From positions 1-48,180 of the forward strand of contig ONBT01000015.1 of NCBI GenBank assembly GCA_900316075.1: DNA of 48,180 bases. The letters are read 5' to 3'. Positions 40,056 to 47,742 of this stretch are shown piece after piece (position 1 is the stretch's first letter; each line of letters opens with the position of its first letter). The translations under genes and the position numbers were made by a program. The DNA is from an uncultured Lachnospiraceae bacterium. GTDB taxonomy: Bacteria; Bacillota; Clostridia; Lachnospirales; Lachnospiraceae. Under the pieces are notes generated by a model. That model was not told the origin of the DNA. It was given only the letters and a program-made list of their open reading frames with translations, and did not search any database.

Positions 40056-42467
40056 TCAGAAGACAACGCTTTTTTCTTCCAGTCCTTCCGGGCGTACCGT
40101 CACAGTCGCCTTCTCAGCCGCTTTCCGGACGACTGCAAGAGCCCTTCCGTGATAGGTCGTATAAATGCCCGATGTGAAATCATCTTCCGTCCTCGGAGCT
40201 GCGCTGCCGAAGCCCAGGATTTCTGCCCCTTCCGCGGAGATTGAAAGCTTCTGGTCCCGGTTCATGAAGACTTCTCCGTTTTCACCGACGATTCGCGCAT
40301 CGACATAATAGATATTGTCTTTTGTAAGTTTTTGCTCTACAGCAATTCTCAGGCTGCCGGTACCTGTGGCTGAGGTCAGGGTATTTTCGCCGATTATATT
40401 ATTCTCATCATCGAAGACCACGGCCTTCAATATGCCTGGCTGATAGGAGGTTTCAAAAGACGCCTTGTTTTTGACCAGCTTCTTTTTGCCCAGGCTGACC
40501 CCGTTCAGGAAAAGCTCCGCTTCCTTCCCCTTCACATAGACCCGGATTTTTGCAGGATGACCTTCGCAGTCCGCGTAGGACCAGGAGGGGAGGCCGTTGG
40601 AACCCCGCCAAATGGCTTTGATGAGCTTGGCCTCGTCCTTGTCCACCGGCGTCACCGCAATCTGTGGCTTTTCTGCCGCGTCCCAGATGACCGAGGTCTC
40701 CAGCGCCTCTTCGGTCGGGTTTCCGAGGATGTCGAAAGCTCCGGTATCGGCCAGGAGCCAGGGGTACTTCTTTTCGAAGGCGAAGCTGTCGGCATCATAG
40801 TGCCAGGCGCCGATGCCCACCTCGCCGAGATAGTCCCAGGAAGTCCACATGAAGTCCCCGACCAGGTAAGGCAGGGACTCGACCAGAGCCCAGTTGTCGT
40901 AGAGCTCGTAGTCGTAGGTTTCGGTGCCGAGAATGGGCTGGTGACGACGGCCGTCCTTCTTGTAGCGGGCCGTGGCGTAGTTGTAGCCGGCGATATCGAG
41001 GGTTTTCAGGACTGCCTTCGAAACGACTCCGGCGGCCGGATTGGCGGAGGCCTTGTTCATCTGGGCTCCCCGGGTCGACATCATCTCATTGTAGGCCGTG
41101 GAGTTCATTTCCTTCTTCTCCTGGGCTTTGGCAGCCTTATTGTCATCGCCGGAGGCCGTGAGGTCGATGCCCATCTTCGCCAGCATGAGAAGAGTAATAT
41201 TAATGCCTGCTGTCACCGGCCTCGTCGGGTCCGCCTTGTGGAAAGCACTGACCAGAGCCTTTGCCATGGCCACGCCCTCCTTGTCCTTGGGCTCTGTGAC
41301 CTCGTTTCCAATCGAATACATGATGACGGAATGGTGGTTAAAGTCCTTGGCCGTTATGGAGCGGATGTCGTCTTCATAATGGTCCCGGAAGGAGCTGGCG
41401 TAATCGTACTTGTTCTTGGGCTTATACCACATGTCCCAGCCCTCGTCGAGGACGTACATGCCCAGGGCGTCGCAGGCCTCAAGCAGGTACTTGCCGGCGG
41501 GATTGTGGGCCGAGCGGATGGCGTTGAAGCCGGCCGCTTTCAGGCGGGATACCTTGCGGAACTCGGCCTCGCGGTAGGTCTCTGCTCCGACGACCCCGTT
41601 GTCGTGGTGGAGGCAGCCGCCCCTCAGCAGGGTCTCTTTCCCGTTGATGAAAAGCCCCTTGTCCGACCAGGAAATCTCCCGGATGCCGAAGGTGGTCTCG
41701 GCGGTATCCAGAAGGCCTGACACGGCTGCGCCCGAAGCATCCGTCCGGCTTGCATCGTCTTTAACATTTGCGCTCGTCTGACTTGCAAACAGCGTCACCC
41801 GGCAGGTGTAGAGCTGGGGATTCTCCGCGGTCCAGAGACCGGCTACCTTGGCCTGCAGGGTGAGCTGGTTTCGGTCGCCAACAATTCCCTCTTCTGTGGC
41901 AAGAATGCTTGTTCCATCGAGAAGTTCAACCTTATAGGTCATGCTGGAAGCCTCCTCTGAAAAGGCGGTCATGACCGTTACCAGGCGCTTTTCGGCGTCT
42001 ACAGTTTCGACCCGGATGCCCTCCGGCTTTATGTGGGCCGCCGGGGCCTCATAAAGGTTTACTGGCCGGTAGAGGCCTGCGCCCGAGTACCAGCGCGAGT
42101 TGGGAAGGTTGGTGTTATCACACTCTACGCGGATTACATTATTCTCACGAAGAGATGAGAGCGGAAAGAAATAATCGCTGTAGCCATATGCGCAGGTCCC
42201 GAGTTTTTCGCCGTTCAGGAATACCTCAGCAGAAGGATAGCAGCCCTCTATCTCGAGGACAATACTCTTATCAAGTGCGTCTGACGAGAGGTCCAGCCTC
42301 TTCTCGTAGATGTATCGTCCGCCCTTGAAGAAGGCCCCGCCGGTCTTCGTCGGCGAATCGGCCGCGCGCCCTCCCTCGAGCATGGCGTCGTGGGGCAGGG
42401 TCACCATCCGCGGTTCTTTCCCTTCCGCTGTGAAGTTCCAATTTTCGTTAAACTGAATTTTCTTCAT
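40056..42467 (-). CDS. Glycoside hydrolase family 2 beta-galactosidase-like protein
   Basis: An 803-residue GH2 enzyme. The N-terminal sugar-binding domain is at about 1-150 (TLPHDAMLEGGRAADSPT, GGRYIYEKRL, VFLNGEKLGTCAYGYSDYFF), then an immunoglobulin-like domain, then the TIM barrel starting SWSDKGLFINGKETLLRGG and CLHHDNGVVGAETYREAEFRK. The acid/base Glu is in VIMYSIGNEVTE and the nucleophile Glu in QPILGTETYDYE. Further beta domains end the protein. No signal peptide. A Ser/Ala-rich insertion near 230-250 and one near 450-490 are unusual. The start codon stands 6 nt from the inverted end of a 100-bp element, and the ribosome site (CAAAGAAAG) is weak. It may remove galactose, or glucuronic acid, from oligosaccharides. 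Confidence 0.92.
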   Translation of the reverse strand: MKKIQFNENWNFTAEGKEPRMVTLPHDAMLEGGRAADSPTKTGGAFFKGGRYIYEKRLDLSSDALDKSIVLEIEGCYPSAEVFLNGEKLGTCAYGYSDYFFPLSSLRENNVIRVECDNTNLPNSRWYSGAGLYRPVNLYEAPAAHIKPEGIRVETVDAEKRLVTVMTAFSEEASSMTYKVELLDGTSILATEEGIVGDRNQLTLQAKVAGLWTAENPQLYTCRVTLFASQTSANVKDDASRTDASGAAVSGLLDTAETTFGIREISWSDKGLFINGKETLLRGGCLHHDNGVVGAETYREAEFRKVSRLKAAGFNAIRSAHNPAGKYLLEACDALGMYVLDEGWDMWYKPKNKYDYASSFRDHYEDDIRSITAKDFNHHSVIMYSIGNEVTEPKDKEGVAMAKALVSAFHKADPTRPVTAGINITLLMLAKMGIDLTASGDDNKAAKAQEKKEMNSTAYNEMMSTRGAQMNKASANPAAGVVSKAVLKTLDIAGYNYATARYKKDGRRHQPILGTETYDYELYDNWALVESLPYLVGDFMWTSWDYLGEVGIGAWHYDADSFAFEKKYPWLLADTGAFDILGNPTEEALETSVIWDAAEKPQIAVTPVDKDEAKLIKAIWRGSNGLPSWSYADCEGHPAKIRVYVKGKEAELFLNGVSLGKKKLVKNKASFETSYQPGILKAVVFDDENNIIGENTLTSATGTGSLRIAVEQKLTKDNIYYVDARIVGENGEVFMNRDQKLSISAEGAEILGFGSAAPRTEDDFTSGIYTTYHGRALAVVRKAAEKATVTVRPEGLEEKSVVF

Positions 42468-42472
42468 CTTTC

Positions 42473-42572
42473 TTTGCCTGTCAAATTAATACAATCAAAT
42501 ACAATTTTCGCTTCTGAAAGCCAATGCTTTCAGCTGTCTCAGGAAACTGAAAAATGCGGCTTGACAGGCAAA
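42473..42572 (+). repeat. 100-bp element copy 2 (upstream of GH2)
   Basis: Exactly 100 bp with the perfect 12-13-bp ends TTTGCCTGTCAAA (42473-42485) and TTGACAGGCAAA (42561-42572). Inside: TACAATCAAATACAAT, a CTGAAAGC/GCTTTCAG hairpin and CTCAGGAAACTGAAAAAT. AGTTGTCATACGTCAACC follows, then a further TTTGCCTGTTA. The left end touches the untranslated leader of the GH2 gene. Confidence 0.85.
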
Positions 42573-42655
42573 TAACAGTTGTCATACGTCAACCAACGTT
42601 TGCCTGTTATGTTAAAGGTAATGTACCTGTTACGCGAAAAGAAGGTTTGTGAAAA

Positions 42656-44146
42656 TTACTGAGGATTCTCACTTTCTGCGTTTTCTTCACCGCCGTTTCG
42701 CTTTTTCAGATCCGCATGGATCTGCGGCAGTTTCTTCTCGAGGTCGAAAAAGAGGAAGATTCCGAGGAGGACGAAGGCGCCCAGGGTCGGCACCATGTAC
42801 ATGCCAAAGGTGAAGAAGTTCTGCACAGCTTGAGGCTGGGCCACCCAGGACCCGTCCGCCGCGGGGGAGATGTAGCCGTTCATGGACAGACCCAGGTTGA
42901 AGATGCCCAGGGAGAGGCCTGCGGAAACCGTCACGATGATGCTGTAGATGGAGGCGGAGAAGCCGTCACAGCGGTAGCCGCACTTCCACTCCACGTGGTC
43001 GAGGGCGTCGGCGAGAAGCGACAGGGTCACGTAGGTCAGGGGCAGAAAGCCGATGGAGCGGATGGTCAGGGCGACAAGGACGACGGGCAGGTTCTTGGGA
43101 TTTGCAAAGCCCAGGAAACCGCCGACGATGGCGATGATGCTGCCGATAATGTAAATCCGCTGTTTCCCGAACTTCTTGACCAGGGGCCAGAGGAAGAGGA
43201 CGCCGGGGCCAAGCATGGCCTGACCGATGATATTGAGAAGGCTTAATGTCTTCCCGTCGTTATAGGTGCCCAGGACCCAGTTGCTGTAGTAGAGCATGGA
43301 GGTGACCTGGAAATTATTGTAGAACTGATAAACAATGACGACCACAATGATCATAAGCCAGTACTTCGAGGAGCAGCAGCCCTTGATCTGGTCCTTCAGG
43401 GAGACCTCCGGCCCATGGGCTTCCTCCGCCTTTCCGTCCGTGTCCTCAGTGATTCGCTCCCGGGTGAAATAGTACTGGATGACGGTTCCGATGACGGCCA
43501 GGACAGAAAGGACAGCCATGACCTGCATCCATTTGGTCTGGTTTACGCCCATGAAGGGAAGGAGGAAGGAGGGGAAAATGACGGCCAGCACAAGACCCGG
43601 AATCATATTAATGCCGATGGAAGAAGCCATGGCCAGGGTATCTCTGGCCTTATTGTCCCGGGTGGAAAGGGGAATCGTAGAAATATTGGCCAGGTTGTAC
43701 ATGGTGTAGGAGACGCAGAAGTAGAGGTTATAACTGCAGACCACCCAGAGGGCTGTAATCAGGCGACTGCCCTGGGGAACCGCAAACATGAAGATGGCGG
43801 AAAGGGCCATGAGGGGCCCGGACAGAAGGAGCCAGGGCCGGGCTTTACCGGCGGCCGACTTTGTGTGGTCGATGATCTGCCCCATGAAGATATTTGTGAC
43901 CGCGTCGAGAATTTTGGAAAAGATGGGCATCAGAGTCAGAAACAGGCCTCCGACTACCGTATTGAGATGGAGAACGTCCGTATAGAACTGGTTCAGGTAA
44001 CTGCCGGAAACCCCGCAGTAGAGGCAGGCCACCAGGGCCGGCCCCACGCAGTAGCCCATCCAGCGTTCGGAATTTCTGACCCTGTCCGGGTCCGTCCGGG
44101 ACCGGAGAATCGGCTTTGAAAAGGACTTGAGTTCGACTGTCCGCAT
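42656..44146 (-). CDS. GPH-family sugar:cation symporter (MFS)
   Basis: A 496-residue transporter with about twelve membrane helices. It carries the glycoside-pentoside-hexuronide signature MGQIIDHTKSAAGKARPWLL in the loop between helices 2 and 3, and MDAVTN-like residues before it (here ILDAVTNIFMGQIID). It would import the oligosaccharides that GH2, GH20 and GH43 degrade, using Na+ or H+. AAAGGGGGT precedes the ATG at 44146; a longer GTG start at 44173 is not supported. The C-terminal tail is charged. It is divergent from the AraC gene and is the first gene of the minus-strand half of the cluster. Confidence 0.93.
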   Translation of the reverse strand: MRTVELKSFSKPILRSRTDPDRVRNSERWMGYCVGPALVACLYCGVSGSYLNQFYTDVLHLNTVVGGLFLTLMPIFSKILDAVTNIFMGQIIDHTKSAAGKARPWLLLSGPLMALSAIFMFAVPQGSRLITALWVVCSYNLYFCVSYTMYNLANISTIPLSTRDNKARDTLAMASSIGINMIPGLVLAVIFPSFLLPFMGVNQTKWMQVMAVLSVLAVIGTVIQYYFTRERITEDTDGKAEEAHGPEVSLKDQIKGCCSSKYWLMIIVVVIVYQFYNNFQVTSMLYYSNWVLGTYNDGKTLSLLNIIGQAMLGPGVLFLWPLVKKFGKQRIYIIGSIIAIVGGFLGFANPKNLPVVLVALTIRSIGFLPLTYVTLSLLADALDHVEWKCGYRCDGFSASIYSIIVTVSAGLSLGIFNLGLSMNGYISPAADGSWVAQPQAVQNFFTFGMYMVPTLGAFVLLGIFLFFDLEKKLPQIHADLKKRNGGEENAESENPQ

Positions 44147-44405
44147 TTTTGTACCCCCTTTGAAAACAGTCACTGTCAGTTTCCCTGATCGCCCTCACCC
44201 TGTGCGAAAAAGGGGAGGCCAACCGGTTTCTTTACCTGTTTTTTACACCGTCAAAGGGGGCTTCATCTACGACCGAATAGTGTGGTATGATAATAATATA
44301 CAACCGTATTTGCTTTCATATTATTCTTTGCCTTGTATGGCCGGGAAAGGGGCAGAAGCAGGCGGTGAGTCCTGAAAGCTGCCCTGCAGCCCGGAAGGAA
44401 TTTTC
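44147..44405. promoter_or_regulatory. Divergent control region between symporter and AraC genes
   Basis: These 259 bp hold no gene. TATGATAATAATATAC (44286-44301) offers a -10 box for the AraC gene (TATGAT), without a good -35. CCCCTTTG at 44155-44162 is the symporter ribosome site. The region is the natural place for AraC-type operator sites. No 100-bp element lies here, in contrast to the other three promoter gaps of the cluster. Confidence 0.4.
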
Positions 44406-45533
44406 ATGGATTTCGACAAGCAGTTTTCAAGACAATTGAAGCCGTCGGAAATCGGCCTTGAGCAGTGGCGGGACCGCTGCCGCCGTTTCAGCCGGAATCT
44501 TTCCGGCCGTACATTTTCATCTATTTCGGAGAGGGAGTCCTTCTGTCTCTCCGGCTACAGCGACGCTTTGGACATCCCGCTCAATCTCATTGGAAAACGG
44601 GAACGACCGGCCGGGGTGGAAAGCCATGGCATGTCGGACTTTTTCAAGGCAACCCTGATCTGCCATCGGGCAGACGGCCTCGAGCTCGATGTCAGCCGGA
44701 ATATGTCCTATGCCCTGCATCTTCCCGTTCCCTTTACAGGGAAGGTGCACAGGCACTCCTACATCGAACTTTTCTATATCATTGACGGGGAATTGTCCCA
44801 GACCCTGCTGGGACAGGAATACACCTTTTCAGCCGGCACCTTTGTCGTCACCGACAAGAACTGCGCCCACGCCGACATAATCCATCCCGTCGATTCCTCC
44901 ATCCTTTTTCTCTGGCTGGATTCAGCCTTCCTCGAGGTCCTGTTGGGAACGGAAGCAGTCACCAATGAATTTGAGCGCTTTCTCTTTCACGCTATCAGTG
45001 AAAAAAAGCGGGAGCAGAGCTTTCTGATTTTTGAAAAGAAGGATATGGATTCCGACTACAGTTCATCCATGAAGCGCCTGCTGGAACTGATTGTAAGTGA
45101 AGAATTCGCCCGGGAGCCCGGCTTCCGTCCGGTCCTAAGCGGCCTCCTCATCCGCCTCTTTCACCGTCTTGGAAACGACTACACCATGGTCCGCCACACG
45201 GATGAAAGCGGGAAAAGCGAGCAGCTGCTCCTCTTCGAGATTGAAAAATATATACGGAAGAATCCAAAGAATTGCACGGCCGCTGACCTGCAGAAGGTCT
45301 TTCACTACAACAGCGCCTACTACTCGAAGCTTCTGAAGAAGTACCGGGGAAAGGGCCTGAAGGAGTACGTGCAGGATGTCCGCCTTAAGAAGGCCTGCGA
45401 GCTCCTGACGTCCACGGGCCTTCCTGTCCGGACAATTTCCGAAGAAGTGGGGTACCTGAACACAAACTTCTTCTACCACCTCTTCGAAGACTATGCCGGC
45501 TGCTCCCCGCGGGACTACCGCGCCAAGCGATAA
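44406..45533 (+). CDS. AraC-family transcriptional regulator
   Basis: A 375-residue regulator. An N-terminal extension of about 85 residues precedes a cupin sensor domain at about 95-180 (FTGKVHRHSYIELFYIIDGELSQ, FSAGTFVVTDKNCAHADI). The C-terminal double HTH (about 278-375) has AADLQKVFHYNSAYYSKLLKKYRGK, then CELLTSTGLPVRTISEEVGYLNTNFFYHLFEDYAGCSPRDYR, the AraC signature. The cupin His residues suggest binding of a sugar. It most likely activates the adjacent symporter and glycosidase genes on import of their substrate. GGAAGGA lies before the ATG. The first 60 residues are unassigned. Confidence 0.93.
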   Translation: MDFDKQFSRQLKPSEIGLEQWRDRCRRFSRNLSGRTFSSISERESFCLSGYSDALDIPLNLIGKRERPAGVESHGMSDFFKATLICHRADGLELDVSRNMSYALHLPVPFTGKVHRHSYIELFYIIDGELSQTLLGQEYTFSAGTFVVTDKNCAHADIIHPVDSSILFLWLDSAFLEVLLGTEAVTNEFERFLFHAISEKKREQSFLIFEKKDMDSDYSSSMKRLLELIVSEEFAREPGFRPVLSGLLIRLFHRLGNDYTMVRHTDESGKSEQLLLFEIEKYIRKNPKNCTAADLQKVFHYNSAYYSKLLKKYRGKGLKEYVQDVRLKKACELLTSTGLPVRTISEEVGYLNTNFFYHLFEDYAGCSPRDYRAKR

Positions 45534-45534
45534 G

Positions 45535-45634
45535 TTTGCCTGTCAAATCGGTACAATCAAATACAATTTTTGCCTGTGCAAGGCCCTGTTTCCAAGCCTC
45601 TCAGGAAACTCAAAAATCGTGCTTGACAGGCAAA
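45535..45634 (+). repeat. 100-bp element copy 3 (between AraC and NSS genes)
   Basis: Exactly 100 bp with ends TTTGCCTGTCAAA (45535-45547) and TTGACAGGCAAA (45623-45634). Inside: GGTACAATCAAATACAAT, a weak central dyad and CTCAGGAAACTCAAAAAT. AGTTGACGCTTGACAA follows (45639-45654). It starts 1 nt after the AraC stop codon and ends 84 nt before the NSS start, so it forms part of the NSS promoter region. Confidence 0.85.
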
Positions 45635-45718
45635 TATTAGTTGACGCTTGACAATACGCCCTGAGAATGCGAAAGTGGTTTAATACTTTAAAGCATTGTA
45701 TAGGGAGGTTATATCCAA

Positions 45719-47074
45719 ATGGAAAGAGAACACCTTGGGTCCCGGCTCGGCTTCATTCTGATTTCCGCCGGCTGCGCCATCGGCATCGGAAATGTCTGGA
45801 AGTTTCCCTGGCTTACGGGCCAGTACGGGGGCGGAGCTTTCGTCCTCATCTATATCTTCTTCCTGATTCTTTTGGGGATTCCGGTCATGACCATGGAGTT
45901 TTCCATCGGCCGGGCGGCTCAAAAGAGCCCGGTGAAGATGTACCAGGCCTTGGAAAGACCCGGGCAGAAGTGGCACATTCATGGCCTGGTTTCCCTGATT
46001 GGGAATTACCTGCTCATGATGTTCTATACTACGGTGGCCGGGTGGATGCTGCAGTACTTCGTGGAGATGCTGAGGGGGACCTTCGATGGTCTCGACACGA
46101 CGGCGGTCAAAAGCTACTTCGACAGCATGCTTCTCTCACCTGCAAAGCAGGTCGGCTACATGGCTGTAGTAGTCGTCGTCGGCTTTGCCGTCATCGCCAT
46201 TGGTCTGCAGAAGGGCCTCGAAAATGTATCGAAGGTCATGATGTCCGCCCTTCTCATCATCATGGTGGTCCTGGCCGTAAACAGTATAATGACTCCGGGC
46301 GGGGGCGAAGGTCTGGCCTTCTACTTGAAGCCCAATATTGCTGAGATTGAAAAAGCCGGCCTCCTGAACGTCATTGTGGCGGCCATGAATCAGGCCTTCT
46401 TCACCCTGTCCATCGGCATGGGCTCCATGGCCATCTTCGGAAGCTACATAGGAAAAGACCGGACCCTGCTTGGCGAAGCGGTCAGCGTTTCGGTTCTGGA
46501 TACCTTCGTGGCCTTCACTTCCGGTCTCATCATCTTCCCCGCCTGCTTTGCCTACGGGGTACAGCCGGATTCCGGCCCTTCCCTCATTTTCATCACCCTG
46601 CCCAATATCTTTAATCACATGCCGGCAGGTCGGATCTGGGGTGCATTATTCTTCCTTTTCATGACCTTTGCGGCCTTCTCCACGGTTCTGGCCGTCTTTG
46701 AAAACATCAATGCCATGCTGATGGACCTGACGGGCTGGGGGCGGAAAAGGGCCGTTCTCTTCTGCCTGATTACGGTCTTCCTCCTCTCTCTGCCCTGCGC
46801 TCTGGGCTCGAATGTCCTGTCCGGCATCCACCCCATGGGCGGAAGCAGCAGTTTCATGGACCTTGAGGACTTCCTCGTTTCGAACCTGATTCTTCCCATA
46901 GGGGCCTTCATCTACATTCTCTTCTGCACCCGGCGCTTTGGCTGGGGCTGGGATAATTTCACCGCGGAAGCCAATACCGGCAAAGGCATGAAGGTTCCCG
47001 CCTTCCTCAAGCCAATCTGCACCTGGATTCTTCCGGTGCTGGTCGCGGCAATCATCCTTCTGGGGCTGATATAA
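45719..47074 (+). CDS. Neurotransmitter:sodium symporter (NSS) family transporter
   Basis: A 451-residue LeuT-fold transporter with about twelve hydrophobic helices. The first helix is GFILISAGCAIGIGNVWKFPWL, the sodium and substrate site of the family, followed by QYGGGAFVLIYIFFLILLGIPVMTMEFSIGR. Helix 6 has NQAFFTLSIGMGSMAIFGSY. Bacterial members import amino acids or amines with Na+. AGGGAGGT precedes the ATG. It is on the plus strand after AraC. An amino-acid carrier in a sugar cluster is unexpected; it may serve a separate need or bring in amino acids linked to host glycoproteins. It ends at a terminator shared in sequence with the GH43 end. Confidence 0.93.
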   Translation: MEREHLGSRLGFILISAGCAIGIGNVWKFPWLTGQYGGGAFVLIYIFFLILLGIPVMTMEFSIGRAAQKSPVKMYQALERPGQKWHIHGLVSLIGNYLLMMFYTTVAGWMLQYFVEMLRGTFDGLDTTAVKSYFDSMLLSPAKQVGYMAVVVVVGFAVIAIGLQKGLENVSKVMMSALLIIMVVLAVNSIMTPGGGEGLAFYLKPNIAEIEKAGLLNVIVAAMNQAFFTLSIGMGSMAIFGSYIGKDRTLLGEAVSVSVLDTFVAFTSGLIIFPACFAYGVQPDSGPSLIFITLPNIFNHMPAGRIWGALFFLFMTFAAFSTVLAVFENINAMLMDLTGWGRKRAVLFCLITVFLLSLPCALGSNVLSGIHPMGGSSSFMDLEDFLVSNLILPIGAFIYILFCTRRFGWGWDNFTAEANTGKGMKVPAFLKPICTWILPVLVAAIILLGLI

Positions 47075-47102
47075 AGAGTCAGAAATTGATTCATCAGAAA
47101 AA

Positions 47103-47148
47103 GACCTGCTGCAGTTCTCCGGAGCGGCTGCAACAGGTCTTTTGTTTT
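47103..47148 (+). terminator. Terminator of the NSS gene
   Basis: GACCTGCTGCAG (47103-47114) pairs with CTGCAACAGGTC (47128-47139, one mismatch), with CTCCGGAG inside, followed by TTTTGTTTTG. It is the mirror copy of the GH43 terminator at 36621-36679. Confidence 0.88.
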
Positions 47149-47630
47149 GCCCTCAGATAGGGGACAAATACAAAAATCCGCCCCAAAGTTCCATCATCTT
47201 CGAGCAATGACACGCATTGCGTGTGGCAGCATTCCTCAGACAATCCTTTTGTAGGGGACAAATGCAAAAAGCGCCTGCAAATTTCCTACGCTTCTTCAGG
47301 CTGAGATTTCAGATAGGGGACAAATGCAAAATTCCACCCTATAGTCCCGAGAGCTCCAATTGATTGCACACATTGCGTGCCTCTGCATTCTTCTGGCAAC
47401 CATCCTGTAGGGGCCAAATGCAAAAATCTGCCTCATAGTTCCAACATCTTCAGCGATGGCACGTATTGCGTGTAGCTCCATTCTTCAGACAGTCATTTTG
47501 TAGTGGACAAATGCAAAAATCGCCTGCAATTTCCCCATATTTCTTCAAATCAAAATTTCAGATAGTGGACAAATGCAAAAATCCCTCTGATATTTCCAAA
47601 TGGAGCCATCAGAGGGAGGAATTTTCAGGG
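47103..47630 (+). repeat. Right arm of the large inverted repeat array bracketing the glycan cluster
   Basis: Starting with the terminator at 47103 the arm alternates six separators (GATAGGGGACAAATGCAAAA and variants such as GTAGTGGACAAATGCAAAA) with spacer B, A, B, B, A and the closing hairpin CCCTCTGATAT...ATCAGAGGG plus GAATTTTCAGGG. Spacer B carries CACGCATTGCGTG (near 47211), CACACATTGCGTG and CACGTATTGCGTG. First and last parts match the left arm at 36265-36679 in inverted order, while spacer number and order differ. No gene is present. Confidence 0.85.
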
Positions 47631-47742
47631 ATTACCTGTTAAGCAAGTACTGCGGTTACGCGATTGCAGCTGATACGTGCGTGGCGGAACGACTATGCGC
47701 GGCAAAGCAAATTGCAGCGGCTGCGCGACTGCCCGCGTGCCG

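Noticed and set aside
47160-47600. CRISPR array
   Set aside because: Separators are imperfect and spacers belong to two recurring families instead of being unique; there are no cas genes.
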